Assembly: GCF_003285005.1 (NCBI RefSeq)
Contig: NZ_QMFA01000029.1
Span: 25,280 to 89,279, forward strand
Reading direction: 5' to 3'
Source: Paenibacillus sp. YN15
Lineage (GTDB): Bacteria > Bacillota > Bacilli > Paenibacillales > NBRC-103111
Length of the DNA stretch: 64,000 nt
Position 1 is the first letter of the stretch. The number at the start of each line of letters is the position of its first letter. A program made the translations under genes and the position numbers. Shown one piece after another: positions 44,070 to 52,519 of this stretch. A model generated the notes under the pieces. It was not told the origin of the DNA. It ran no database searches and saw nothing but the letters and a program-made list of their open reading frames with translations.

Positions 44070-44178
44070 ATTTTACTAAATTCGGCAGCCATATTTATGA
44101 TTTCCCGCATGAGAAATTATTAATTTTTTCATAAGAGCCTCAATTTCTTATGTTTGAAGTTCTACAAATTTCTTCCTA
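44070..44178 (-). promoter_or_regulatory. Candidate vanRS promoter region
   Basis: On the minus strand TAAAAT (44070-44075) is a plausible -10 with no good -35. Further upstream CATAAGAAATT (44142-44152) and AGGAAGAAATTT (44167-44178) resemble halves of the VanR box, but their spacing (25 bp) is not helically convincing. Confidence 0.3.
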
Positions 44179-44186
44179 TAGGGTTT

Positions 44187-44365
44187 ACGGACACAGATTC
44201 CGCTATTCGGTGAAAAAAGGGCGTTTCGGTCTCCACACGGACAGACGATCCGCTATGGGGCGGAAAACAGCCGATTTGAGTGCTCAGAGGAGCAAATAAC
44301 GAATCGAGAGTCCGCGAAATGTCCTCAAGCTCGCACATTGGACTAATAACGGATCGTCAGTCCGG
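44187..44365. repeat. Composite intergenic repeat element, variant B (50-bp spacing)
   Basis: Four CGGAC-N6-TCCG-YTATT units: forward with CGG starting at 44188 and 44238, inverted ending at 44314 and 44364. Spacing is exactly 50, 76 and 50 bp, identical to the element at 11642-11818. It lies upstream of vanR, in the 502-bp gap before the ugp operon. Confidence 0.85.
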
Positions 44366-44422
44366 ATACAGCGTTGTTCAACGTCAGACCAGATAGCGGC
44401 CCCCTCACGGGTCCGACACAAT

Positions 44423-44498
44423 TTAACAAACCCTTTAAGAATTTTCCATAAATTCCTTACATTCCATTGATACTGGCTAAATAGTCGCCCGCTACACT
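44423..44498 (+). promoter_or_regulatory. Pho-box-like array and promoter of the ugp operon
   Basis: TTAACA (44423), TTAAGA (44435), a weak CCATAA (44446), TTACAT (44457) and TTGATA (44467) follow each other at 10-12-bp steps, like the TT(A/C/T)A(C/T)A repeats bound by PhoP in Bacillus. A -10-like TACACT lies at 44493-44498. Control by phosphate starvation fits a glycerol-3-phosphate importer. Confidence 0.4.
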
Positions 44499-44536
44499 GG
44501 GTTAGAAACAAATTCTTACAAAAAGGTGGGATAGAC

Positions 44537-45493
44537 TTGAACTCGTTGGAGGGAGAAATTTCCATCCTGGTGCCAACCATTGCCGCCAAGCCGGACCGGA
44601 AGACGCAATCGCTGCTCCACATGAAGCGCAAGGAGAATGTCATCGGTTATCTGTTTCTGGCGCCGTCGCTGCTGCTGTTTGGCATCTTTCTGTTCTATCC
44701 GTTGGTCCAGTCGCTTTATCTCAGTCTCCATCTGACGGACCCGCGGGGGAGGATTGCCGCCTTCGTCGGGCTGGAGAATTTCGTGAACCTTCTGACCTCG
44801 CAGGTCTTCTGGAACTCCCTGAGGGTGACCGGCCTGTTCACTCTGCTTACCGTTCCTGCCGGCATTGTTCTGGGGTTGGTGCTGGCAGCCCTGACTCATA
44901 CAAGATTGCGCTACATGCGCGTGTTTCAGTTCATCTTTTCCCTGCCGCTGGCTCTGTCCGTCAGCACAACGGCCATTATCTGGATGATGCTGTACCACCC
45001 GACGCTGGGGATGTTCAATTATCTGCTCAGCATCGTTGGCCTTCCCGCCGTCCAGTGGCTTACGGACCCCTCTATGGCGCTTTTCTCTATCGCCATCATG
45101 ACCGTTTGGATGCACTCAGGCTTCAACTATATTGTGCTGCTCAGCGGCCTTCAGGGCATCCCGGAGGAAATCTATGACAGCGCCAGAATCGACGGCTCCG
45201 GCCCGGTTCGGACCTTCGTGCAGATCATCTTCCCCCTGCTGACACCCACTGTGTTCTTCCTGGTGATCGTATCCATCATCCAGGCGTTCCAGGCCTTCGG
45301 CCAGATTCACATTTTGACCAAAGGCGGGCCTGCCGGCTCCACGGATGTATTCGTCTACTCGATTTACAAAGAGGCTTTTGTCAATTACCAATTTGGGACA
45401 GGCAGCGCCATGGCGCTTGTGCTGTTTGCCATCATTCTCATTCTGACGGTGATTCAATTTACGGTGCTGGAGAGGAAGGTGCACTATCAGTGA
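44537..45493 (+). CDS. ugpA: Glycerol-3-phosphate ABC transporter permease UgpA
   Basis: A CUT1-family permease of 318 residues with six helices and the EAA loop 'EEIYDSARIDGSGPVRTFVQIIFPLL'. The first helix block 'IGYLFLAPSLLLFGIFLFYPLVQSLYLSL' and 'TKGGPAGSTDVFVYSIYKEAFVNYQFGTGSAMA' are characteristic of UgpA-type permeases. The start is TTG at 44537 after AGGTGGG, although an ATG inside (KRKEN) is possible. The specific name rests on the binding protein downstream. As with the other importers here, no ATPase gene is present. Confidence 0.82.
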   Translation: MNSLEGEISILVPTIAAKPDRKTQSLLHMKRKENVIGYLFLAPSLLLFGIFLFYPLVQSLYLSLHLTDPRGRIAAFVGLENFVNLLTSQVFWNSLRVTGLFTLLTVPAGIVLGLVLAALTHTRLRYMRVFQFIFSLPLALSVSTTAIIWMMLYHPTLGMFNYLLSIVGLPAVQWLTDPSMALFSIAIMTVWMHSGFNYIVLLSGLQGIPEEIYDSARIDGSGPVRTFVQIIFPLLTPTVFFLVIVSIIQAFQAFGQIHILTKGGPAGSTDVFVYSIYKEAFVNYQFGTGSAMALVLFAIILILTVIQFTVLERKVHYQ

Positions 45494-46317
45494 GTCTGAA
45501 GCGCGCTTCCAATCTCACCTTATACTATTTGCTCCTGGCCGCAGCGGGCGCGGTTATGATCTACCCGCTGCTTTACACCTTCCTGGCGGTGTTTATGACT
45601 CCGGATGAGGCGATGATGTATCCGCCCAAGCTGCTCCCGTCGGGTCTCTACCTGGAGAATATCCAAAAGGTGCTGGCGCTGATCCCGGTGTTCCGGTTCA
45701 TCTCCAACAGCTTCACCATTGCTGCTCTCATTACTATCGGACAAGTAGTGACGGGGGCCATGGCGGCGTATGCGTTTGCGTATGTATCTTTCCGGTACAA
45801 GTCCTTCTGGTTTGCCCTGTTCCTGTCCACCATGATGATTCCGTGGGAAGTGACCATCATCCCTAATTATCTCACCGTCAAAAAATGGGGCTGGCTCGAC
45901 TCCTACCAGGGCTTGACCATTCCTTTCCTGGCTTCGGCCTTTGGCGTGTTCCTGCTGCGGCAATTCTTCCTGCAGCTGCCCCGGGAGCTGTTCGAGGCGG
46001 CGCGGATGGACGGCTGCGGCCATATCCGGCATTTCCTGCGCATTGTACTCCCGCTATCCCGCCCGGCGCTGGCGACGCTGTCCGTCTATGTGTTTTTGCA
46101 ATCCTGGAACATGTATCTCTGGCCCTTGCTCATCACGAACAGCACGGAGATGCGGACGGTCCAGATCGGAATCGGCATGCTGCAGTTCGAGGAATTCACC
46201 TCCTGGAACCTGGTCCTGTCCGGCGTCGCCATCGTGCTGCTGCCGTCCCTGCTCCTGCTGATTCTGGGGCTGAAGCAGCTGGTGCGCGGCATAACGGCGG
46301 GAGCGGTTAAGGGGTAA
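45490..46317 (+). CDS. ugpE: Glycerol-3-phosphate ABC transporter permease UgpE
   Basis: The partner permease, 275 residues with six helices. The EAA loop is 'RELFEAARMDGCGHIRHFLRIVLPLSRPALATL', with 'FLLRQFFLQLP' ahead of it and the C-terminal 'LKQLVRGITAGAVKG' usual for this group. The GTG start overlaps the ugpA stop (GTGA), giving translational coupling. Assignment to UgpE follows from operon partners. Confidence 0.82.
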   Translation: MSLKRASNLTLYYLLLAAAGAVMIYPLLYTFLAVFMTPDEAMMYPPKLLPSGLYLENIQKVLALIPVFRFISNSFTIAALITIGQVVTGAMAAYAFAYVSFRYKSFWFALFLSTMMIPWEVTIIPNYLTVKKWGWLDSYQGLTIPFLASAFGVFLLRQFFLQLPRELFEAARMDGCGHIRHFLRIVLPLSRPALATLSVYVFLQSWNMYLWPLLITNSTEMRTVQIGIGMLQFEEFTSWNLVLSGVAIVLLPSLLLLILGLKQLVRGITAGAVKG

Positions 46318-46398
46318 AGGGTTTAAGATGCCGGTGGTCTCCGCCGTCAGGCGGTTCACAGTATATATATCAACCATTAAGGGAGAGAGAAACCAAAC

Positions 46399-47799
46399 AT
46401 GAAACCAATGATGCGAAAAGGTTTTACGGCGGTCCTGGCTGCCGGAACATTAATGGCAGCAGCCGCTTGCGGAGGCGTTACGGAACCTGCCGCCAACGGT
46501 TCCGTTGCCTCGCCGGCCAACAGCGAAAAATCGGCGGCCTCAACCGCTCCAACGGACAAGAAGGAGCCGGTGAAGATTGTTTGGTGGCATTCCATGGGCG
46601 GTGAGCTGGGCAAGGCCATAGACAAGCTGGTGACGGACTACAACGCCTCGCAAACCAACGTCAAGGTGGAGGTTGTGTACCAAGGCACCTACGATGAGAG
46701 CCTTAACAAGATGAAGGCTTCCATGGACTCCAAGAGTGGACCCAACATGATTCAGGTGTTTGAAATCGGCTCCCGTTTTATGATCGACTCCAAGGCGATT
46801 ACACCGGTTCAAACCTTCATTGACCAGGAGAAGTACGACCTGTCCCAGCTGGAAGAAAACATTCTCGGCTACTATACCTTCGACGGCAAGCAATATTCCA
46901 TGCCGTTCAACACCTCCAACCCGATCCTTTACTATAACAAAGATATGTTCAAGGCCGCAGGCCTTGACCCTGAGAAGCCGCCGCAAACCTTTGAAGAAGT
47001 GAAGAAAGCCGCCGCTGCCCTTACCAAGGACGGCAAATCCGGCGCCTCCTTCGCCATCTACGGCTGGTTCGCCGAGCAGTTCTTTGCCAACCAGGGCGCA
47101 GAATACGTGGATAACGGAAATGGCCGTACTGCACCGGCTACCAAGTCCCTGGTGAACAGCGAAGCGGGGCTCAAGACCCTGAGCTGGTGGAAGGACCTGG
47201 TTGATACCAAGTCTGCTGTGAACCTGGGCCGCAAGACGGATGATACGAAGAAGGCTTTTCTTGCCGGACAAGTGGCTATGACCCTGGATTCCACAGCTTC
47301 TCTCCGCGGTATTGTGGACGCAGCCGCCGGCAAGTTCGAGGTGGGCACCGGTTTCCTCCCGAAACCGGAAGGCGCGGCCCAAGGCGGCGTGGTTGTCGGC
47401 GGAGCCTCCAACTGGATTCTGAACAATAAGCCGGAAGCGGAGCAAAAGGCGGCTTGGGAGTTTATGAAATACCTGGCGAAGCCGGATATCCAAGCTCAAT
47501 GGCATATCAATACCGGCTACTTCCCGATTACGAAGAAGGCCTATGACGAGCAGATCGTCAAGGACAATATGGCCAAATATCCGCAGTTCAAGACCGCCGT
47601 GGACCAGCTCCATAACACCAAGCTAAGCAAAGCTACCCAAGGCGCGGTTATGGGTGTGTTTCCGGAAGCCCGGCAGCTTGTGGAAGGAGCCATTGAAGAG
47701 GCGCTCACCGGCAAAAAAGGGACACAGCAGGCACTGGACGATGCGGCCAAGGCCATTACCGAGAAGATCGGCAACTACAACAAGACCGTAGCGAAGTAA
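46399..47799 (+). CDS. ugpB: Glycerol-3-phosphate-binding lipoprotein UgpB
   Basis: A solute-binding lipoprotein of 466 residues with lipobox AAAAC|GG. The mature N-terminus 'IVWWHSMGGELGKAIDKLVTDYN', then 'YQGTYDESLNKMKASM' and 'MIQVFEIGSRFMIDSKAITPV' follow the UgpB pattern, whereas maltose-type proteins differ at these positions. Further on 'PFNTSNPILYYNKDMFKAAGLDP' and 'GASNWILNNKPEAEQKAAWEF' also fit. It would bind sn-glycerol-3-phosphate or its diesters outside the membrane and deliver them to UgpAE. GGGAGAGAG lies 9 nt before the ATG. A strong hairpin closes the operon. Confidence 0.88.
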   Translation: MKPMMRKGFTAVLAAGTLMAAAACGGVTEPAANGSVASPANSEKSAASTAPTDKKEPVKIVWWHSMGGELGKAIDKLVTDYNASQTNVKVEVVYQGTYDESLNKMKASMDSKSGPNMIQVFEIGSRFMIDSKAITPVQTFIDQEKYDLSQLEENILGYYTFDGKQYSMPFNTSNPILYYNKDMFKAAGLDPEKPPQTFEEVKKAAAALTKDGKSGASFAIYGWFAEQFFANQGAEYVDNGNGRTAPATKSLVNSEAGLKTLSWWKDLVDTKSAVNLGRKTDDTKKAFLAGQVAMTLDSTASLRGIVDAAAGKFEVGTGFLPKPEGAAQGGVVVGGASNWILNNKPEAEQKAAWEFMKYLAKPDIQAQWHINTGYFPITKKAYDEQIVKDNMAKYPQFKTAVDQLHNTKLSKATQGAVMGVFPEARQLVEGAIEEALTGKKGTQQALDDAAKAITEKIGNYNKTVAK

Positions 47800-47819
47800 G
47801 GGCGGCGAACAGCCGCAAT

Positions 47820-47860
47820 GAAAAAGCAGCCTTCCATTAAACAATGGGGCTGCTTTTTTT
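47820..47860. terminator. Terminator of the ugp operon
   Basis: AAAAAGCAGCC pairs with GGCTGCTTTTT, with an inner CCATT/AATGG, followed by TTTT. The A-rich 5' side makes it usable from the minus strand as well. Confidence 0.88.
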
Positions 47861-47891
47861 GCCGTCGGGAACAGATTTCCCCGTTGAAACG

Positions 47892-48977
47892 TCAGCTTCC
47901 GGACTTTAATGAGATTTTCCCATTCGCATACACAATATCCGCAATAAGTCCGGTTCCCGCAATGTCAAAATCCACAAACCCGCGCCGGGAGGATAGGGTT
48001 GCGTCAAACACGGACAGGCTGCCGTCATAGTTGTCGGCAAGAACCATGTCACCATCCATGCGGATGTATTCGAGGGTTATGACCTGTTTTGCCGCCGGAT
48101 CAAAATAGGCCGCATGGGAACGGTGAAGCCCGGAGCCCCATGAATAGGTGAAGTATAATTCCTGCCTTCCGTCACCGTCCAGATCGGCCAGAGCCATGCT
48201 GGTCAAGCCAAAGCCGCCCAACCATTGGCCAAGGGGGTATACCTTGTCTTTATAGAGCAGAAATGAAGCGGCAGACGTATCATATTTGAAAATCCTGTAA
48301 TCGGAATTTTCTTTGATATACTCCGGTGTGATGTTGTAGCATGTGTCCCGGTCAGAGCCCGATTTGAAATCCTGCTGCAGGGACAAAAAAGCATCCACAT
48401 TGTCCCGGGTTCCGGCGATGGCAGCTTTCACCGGTATCCTTTCGTCAAGTCTGGCAAGCTTAAAGATGCTCCAGAAATATACGCTCTGTTGGATATTGGC
48501 GGTATTCGCCTGCAGCCTCGCCAGCCATATCTCGTCATCCAGCACATAGAGGCGGTAAGCGGGAACAGCAGACGGAGCGGTCAGCGTGTACTGCTTCCGC
48601 TCTTTGTACGAGGCAAGCTCCGGAATATCGGAGCTTTTCATAATGAGGCTGTTCTTGAACTCCTGCTCATCCACCGTTGACTGCTGCCACTCCCCGGCTG
48701 TCGCCACTTTTCGCTGATTACCGGCTGTGTCGGTTATGATGAGCGAGTTTTCGGTAAAGGTGTAATATTCCTCAAACCCCTCGAAGGCCATGAAGGAGCT
48801 TAGCGGATTCATGTAAATCTGCTTTTCAAACCTGTAGCTGCCGTACAGACTCTCTGTCTCCTTGGGCGGCTCTTTCACCGTTGGGCTTGCGGCGCATGCG
48901 GCGATAACGGCAATACAGGCAACGGCGGAGAGGGCGGCAAGCCATTTTTTGAGCATCTTCAAAAATAGCGCTTCCAT
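47892..48977 (-). CDS. Putative lipoprotein with FG-GAP/VCBS-like segment, unknown function
   Basis: I do not recognise the family as a whole. The protein has a signal with lipobox (VIAAC|AAS), a charged linker and a ~330-residue beta-rich body. One segment, 'LADLDGDGRQELYFTYSWGSGLH', has the DxDxDG calcium-loop form of FG-GAP/VCBS propeller blades. The start at 48977 is chosen because GGAGGG lies 6 nt before this ATG; an ATG two codons earlier is too close. It is convergent with the ugp operon and monocistronic. Confidence 0.75.
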   Translation of the reverse strand: MEALFLKMLKKWLAALSAVACIAVIAACAASPTVKEPPKETESLYGSYRFEKQIYMNPLSSFMAFEGFEEYYTFTENSLIITDTAGNQRKVATAGEWQQSTVDEQEFKNSLIMKSSDIPELASYKERKQYTLTAPSAVPAYRLYVLDDEIWLARLQANTANIQQSVYFWSIFKLARLDERIPVKAAIAGTRDNVDAFLSLQQDFKSGSDRDTCYNITPEYIKENSDYRIFKYDTSAASFLLYKDKVYPLGQWLGGFGLTSMALADLDGDGRQELYFTYSWGSGLHRSHAAYFDPAAKQVITLEYIRMDGDMVLADNYDGSLSVFDATLSSRRGFVDFDIAGTGLIADIVYANGKISLKSGS

Positions 48978-49094
48978 TTCCATCCCTCCTCGTGTGGTAT
49001 ATGAACGGCTATCATTTATTTTAGATTATACACCAAAAGGTAAGGCATAACGACATAAGCTTCCATTTTTGAGAGCCGGCTGAAAATAGCTTAT

Positions 49095-49259
49095 TAGGGC
49101 GTGTCTGAAAACTCGCTTGAGGGCATCTTTTACCGCCTTTTCGCCCCATGCTGCGTTGCTTTCGCTTGACGTACCCCCGGTACGCCTTCACGAAAGCGCC
49201 TTGTCTGGAACGAAAATTCGGCAAAATCTGCTCCCCTCGGAGTTATCAGACACGCCCTA
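49095..49259. mobile_element. MITE-like non-autonomous element, 165 bp
   Basis: Perfect 14-bp terminal inverted repeats TAGGGCGTGTCTGA (49095-49108) and TCAGACACGCCCTA (49246-49259) bound a 165-bp element. It is an imperfect palindrome throughout, with an inner GCTTTCG/CGAAAGC. It carries no credible ORF. It sits immediately upstream of the TetR promoter, so its insertion may have altered that promoter. No transposase is in the window. Confidence 0.8.
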
Positions 49260-49291
49260 GCAGCAGCGCCGACTGTAGTATATACTGTTAC

Positions 49292-49308
49292 TGTATATGA
49301 TACATACA
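49292..49308. promoter_or_regulatory. Putative TetR operator, regulator promoter
   Basis: TGTATATGATACATACA is a 17-bp dyad (7-3-7, one mismatch) 32 bp before the regulator start. The same 17-bp dyad, with small changes, lies in the exporter promoter at 51844-51860. Confidence 0.55.
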
Positions 49309-49340
49309 ATTGCCAGCATGCAAATGGAGGCTTGAATGAC

Positions 49341-50126
49341 GTGTCGGACCGTGAAGGAATGGATGAGGATGTACTGAAAAACCTGCCGGGAGGCGTGGCG
49401 CTGAGCTGGGGAATCGTGAAGAAGCCGCGCAGGGGGCCGAAGGGCGAGCTTAGTATCTCCCAAATTGTCCAGGCGGCTGTGGCTATTGCAGACAAGGAGG
49501 GACTGGCGGCCGTTTCCATGAGCCGGGTGGCCCAATCCTTCGGCTTCACTACAATGTCCTTATACCGGTATGTGAACAGCAAAAATGATCTTCTCCTGCT
49601 TATGCAGGAGGCCGCAAGCGATATTGCGGTTCCGGCGGAAGGAGAAGCGGGAAGCTGGCGTGAGGAGATGCGGGCATACGTGAAGGCAAGTGTCAGGATG
49701 TTCCGGGAGCATCCCTGGTACGCCGACATTCCCATCAGCGGCCTCCCCTTGACGCCGAATATCCTTCGATGGATCGACTGGCCGCTGCGGATTATGAGGG
49801 AATTTCCAATCAATGATTTTGAAAAAATGGCATTTACTCTGCTGCTGAGCAGCTATGCCAAGGCATGTGGGATCATTGAGCGGGATGTGGATCTGGCCAT
49901 AAAGTCCGGCGAGAGCATGGAGGCGTTCAGCGGCTTGCATTACACCGCTGCGCTCAAGGCATTGGTCGAACCAGAGAAATATCCCCATTTGTACCCGGTT
50001 CTGATGTCCGGCGCTTACACGGGAGAGGCGGAAAGCCCCATCGGCGATGATCTCGATTTTGGCTTGGAGCGGATACTGGACGGTATGGAGCAATATATCC
50101 GGACGAAAAGCTCTCCGGAGAAATAA
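49341..50126 (+). CDS. TetR-family repressor (TetR_C_1 type)
   Basis: A one-component repressor of about 260 residues. A helix-turn-helix ('ISQIVQAAVAIADKEGLAAVSMSRVAQSFGFTTMSLYRYVNSKNDLLLLM') starts near residue 45, after an extended basic arm (KKPRRGPKGE). The C-terminal ligand domain resembles the TetR_C_1 group, which includes regulators of DrrAB and tetracycline exporters. The start is uncertain: GTG 49341 lies 10 nt after GGAGG, while TTG 49332 is too close to it. It converges on the exporter genes with only 20 bp between stop codons. Matching operator sequences at the two outer promoters suggest it represses both itself and the exporter. Confidence 0.88.
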   Translation: MSDREGMDEDVLKNLPGGVALSWGIVKKPRRGPKGELSISQIVQAAVAIADKEGLAAVSMSRVAQSFGFTTMSLYRYVNSKNDLLLLMQEAASDIAVPAEGEAGSWREEMRAYVKASVRMFREHPWYADIPISGLPLTPNILRWIDWPLRIMREFPINDFEKMAFTLLLSSYAKACGIIERDVDLAIKSGESMEAFSGLHYTAALKALVEPEKYPHLYPVLMSGAYTGEAESPIGDDLDFGLERILDGMEQYIRTKSSPEK

Positions 50127-50146
50127 CCGTGCCATAGGGCATAGCA

Positions 50147-50935
50147 CTAGCGGCGCCCCGTTTTTCTGCGGAACGCGATTGCGCACCAGATCAGAGAGAG
50201 CAGAAGAATACCTGCGCACCAGACCACCGCCAGCCAGCCGTTGTTCGCTATCGGCGTCCCCGAGAGCAGCGCGCGAATGGCTTCGATTACCGGCGTTATC
50301 GGCTGATGGTTGGCGACGCCCTGGAGCCAGGACGGCATAGTGTTTGTCGGTACAAATGCGCTTGACAGATAGGGCAGGAACAAGAGGGCAAAGCCGTAGC
50401 CGCTTGCGGCGGCGGGACTGCCTGTCACAAGTCCGATGGCCGCGAACAGCCAAGTGAACGCCAGGATAAACAGAAAGATAAACCCGAATGCGGCAGCCCA
50501 GTCCCCGAATCCGGCAGAAGGCTGGAAGCCTACCAGCAGCGCAACGCCGATGACGATGAAGGTTGCAACGATGTTGCGGGCCAGACTGGCCGCCACATGC
50601 CCCGTGACGACGCTTGCCGACCGGATCGGCATGGTGCGGAACCGGTCGATAATGCCGTTGGTCATATCCGTTGCCACATCCACAGCCGTACTGGAGGAGC
50701 CGTATCCCGCGCATAGAAGAATGATGCCCGGGACCACGTAGTTGACGTAATTGCCGGTGGGGTCAATCGCTCTGCCAAATATATAAGTGAACAACAGCAT
50801 AAGCAGAATGGGAAGCAGGATTGCCATTAACAGCGCTTCGACGTTGCGCAGGCTGTGGCGCAGGCTGCGGCCGATGAATATGCCGTTAGTCGTCAGAAAC
50901 GATGCGGATTTCATATTGGCTGCGGACATTTTCAT
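50147..50935 (-). CDS. DrrB-type ABC-2 permease
   Basis: A 262-residue ABC-2 permease with six helices, matching the daunorubicin-resistance DrrB/ABC2_membrane family. It has the 'RNVEALLMAILLPILLMLLFTYIFG' first helix, 'YVVPGIILLCAGYGSSSTAVDVATDMTNGIIDRFRTMP' (the conserved cytoplasmic motif) and 'LPYLSSAFVPTNTMPSWLQGVANHQPITPV'. It overlaps the ATPase stop by one base (TGATG). With the ATPase it would export a hydrophobic drug or antibiotic. Confidence 0.9.
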   Translation of the reverse strand: MKMSAANMKSASFLTTNGIFIGRSLRHSLRNVEALLMAILLPILLMLLFTYIFGRAIDPTGNYVNYVVPGIILLCAGYGSSSTAVDVATDMTNGIIDRFRTMPIRSASVVTGHVAASLARNIVATFIVIGVALLVGFQPSAGFGDWAAAFGFIFLFILAFTWLFAAIGLVTGSPAAASGYGFALLFLPYLSSAFVPTNTMPSWLQGVANHQPITPVIEAIRALLSGTPIANNGWLAVVWCAGILLLSLIWCAIAFRRKTGRR

Positions 50936-51822
50936 CAGACCGGCACCTCCAATGGTTGAGCGGTTGTCAAGGCTACAAATACATCGTCCATGCTTGGCTT
51001 GCGGATGCTGATGCGCGTGTCGGAAGGGTACGCTTGGGCCAAATCGCCCAGCACTTGCCGCAGATCCGCGATGCTGCCGCTTGTGGGAATCGACCGCAAC
51101 AGCTCGTCGCGACCATTCCTTAATTCAATGACCTCGCCGCCTACCCGCGCCTTCAGCTCCTCTGCGGTGCCCCGGGCGACAATACGTCCCCCGTGGATGA
51201 CGGCTATAGTGTCGGCAAGCTCATCCGCCTCCTCCAAATATTGCGTTGTCAGAAAGATCGTGATGCCCTGCCGCTTCAGACGGAGGATGATTTCCCACAG
51301 GGCGCGGCGGCTAATCGTATCCAGCCCCGTCGTCGGCTCATCCAGGAACAGCACCGGACGGATGGTTGTGAGACTGATCGCCAGATCAAGTCTGCGGCGG
51401 GTACCGCCGGAATAGGTCTTTGCGCGTTTATCGGCAACGGCCTCCAGATCAAACTGCTTCAGCAGCTCGGCTGTTCGTGCACGGGCTTCGGCGGCGGTAA
51501 GTCCCGACAGCCGGCACATCATCCGAAGATTCTCCGCACCGGTCAGAACCTCATCAACAGCGGCGAACTGTCCCGTCAGACTGATGGAGCGTTTGACTTC
51601 ATTCCGTTCACGGACAACGTCGAAGCCGGCCACCCGCGCCCAGCCTTTGTCCGGCGCCGTCAAGGTGGACAGAATGTGAATCAGCGTTGTTTTGCCGGCG
51701 CCGTTGGGACCGAGCAAAGCGAAGATCGTGCCGGACGGAACGGATAGCTCCAGACCGTCAAGCACCGCCGTGTTGCCGAAGGATTTGCTCAGGCCGTTTA
51801 CTTCAATCGCATTTGAGGTCAT
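50935..51822 (-). CDS. DrrA-type ABC transporter ATPase
   Basis: A 295-residue ATPase with Walker A GPNGAGKTT, signature YSGGTRRRLDLAISL, Walker B PVLFLDEPTTGLD and H-loop 'LTTQYLEEADELAD'. The DrrA-family C-terminal tail ends 'KPSMDDVFVALT', the conserved segment of drug-resistance ATPases. The ATG at 51822 has AAGGGG 8 nt upstream; ATG 51828 and GTG 51831 are too close to that site. The promoter region carries the same 17-bp dyad found before the tetR gene. Confidence 0.92.
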   Translation of the reverse strand: MTSNAIEVNGLSKSFGNTAVLDGLELSVPSGTIFALLGPNGAGKTTLIHILSTLTAPDKGWARVAGFDVVRERNEVKRSISLTGQFAAVDEVLTGAENLRMMCRLSGLTAAEARARTAELLKQFDLEAVADKRAKTYSGGTRRRLDLAISLTTIRPVLFLDEPTTGLDTISRRALWEIILRLKRQGITIFLTTQYLEEADELADTIAVIHGGRIVARGTAEELKARVGGEVIELRNGRDELLRSIPTSGSIADLRQVLGDLAQAYPSDTRISIRKPSMDDVFVALTTAQPLEVPV

Positions 51823-51843
51823 CGTCATCACCCCTTCATTAAT

Positions 51844-51860
51844 TGTATATCACATAAACA
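51844..51860. promoter_or_regulatory. Putative TetR operator, exporter promoter
   Basis: TGTATATCACATAAACA is a 17-bp dyad (arms TGTATAT and ATAAACA) lying 22 bp upstream of the ATPase start. Read on the minus strand the region also shares TATATACTGTT with the tetR promoter. Confidence 0.55.
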
Positions 51861-52054
51861 GTATATATAATGCTCCGTGTTTTCACGTCATTCTCCGGAC
51901 TGATTTTTGAGTCGTTCCTCAGACTGCCGTGGGGTGCTGCTGGCCATCATCTTCCTGTTTGCTTTCGGCGGGATAATGTCTTTGGACCATCTTTGAAAAT
52001 CAACGGAGTTTCTTTGTTTTCAAAAGATGCTGCGCCGGATGGAAGGGAAGGCCG

Positions 52055-52453
52055 TTGATGGGCCGAAATCAAAGATGGTACTATGAACATACGAAAGAAC
52101 CGGTCCGGCAAACAGTATCCTTAGAGGAGAGAGGCCCGCATGTGGAAGCAGCCCAGCTTTTCCTTGCCAATCCGCAGGCGCTCTTAAAAAGTCTGACCGT
52201 AACCCCCGGGAGTCTCGCCTTTGCTCCGGAAACAGTCACCTATAATATATATGCGGGAAGCGGCGCCCCATCGGTTGATGTGAGGGCGGTGCCGGCATCT
52301 ATGATGGTCCAGGATTTGCTGGTCAACGGAGCCTCCGTGGCCTCCGGTTCGGTCAGCATCATCCCGTTAATTCCCGGAACCAATGAGATTACCATTGAAG
52401 TGGCGGCCTTTGACGGCACGCGGAAGACGTATCTGGTCCGGGTAATTCGCTAG
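52055..52453 (+). CDS. Small protein with cadherin-like beta-sandwich domain, possibly a remnant
   Basis: A 132-residue frame whose last ~90 residues form a cadherin-like beta-sandwich (Cadherin-like/PF12733 type), as found repeated in Bacillales surface proteins: 'LKSLTVTPGSLAFAPETVTYNIYAG' and 'PLIPGTNEITIEVAAFDGTRKTYLVRV'. There is no signal peptide; the first 40 residues look unlike a normal N-terminus. TTG/ATG 52055-52060 follows AAGGGAAGG, so translation is possible. It may be the 3' remnant of a larger exoprotein gene or a small cytoplasmic copy. A strong terminator follows. Confidence 0.5.
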   Translation: MMGRNQRWYYEHTKEPVRQTVSLEERGPHVEAAQLFLANPQALLKSLTVTPGSLAFAPETVTYNIYAGSGAPSVDVRAVPASMMVQDLLVNGASVASGSVSIIPLIPGTNEITIEVAAFDGTRKTYLVRVIR

Positions 52454-52472
52454 GCTGCCCCATCCATCCGAC

Positions 52473-52513
52473 AAAAAGCCGCTATGCAACCCGATTGGGC
52501 CATAGCGGCTTTT
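52473..52513. terminator. Bidirectional terminator
   Basis: A perfect 13-bp stem AAAAGCCGCTATG/CATAGCGGCTTTT with a 14-nt loop. A and T runs on each side let it serve the cadherin-like gene and the convergent GH115 gene. Confidence 0.9.
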
Positions 52514-52519
52514 ACCTGT

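Noticed and set aside
50127..50146. Terminator between tetR and the permease gene
   Set aside because: Only 20 bp separate the stop codons, and no stem longer than a GGCGCC self-complement was found.
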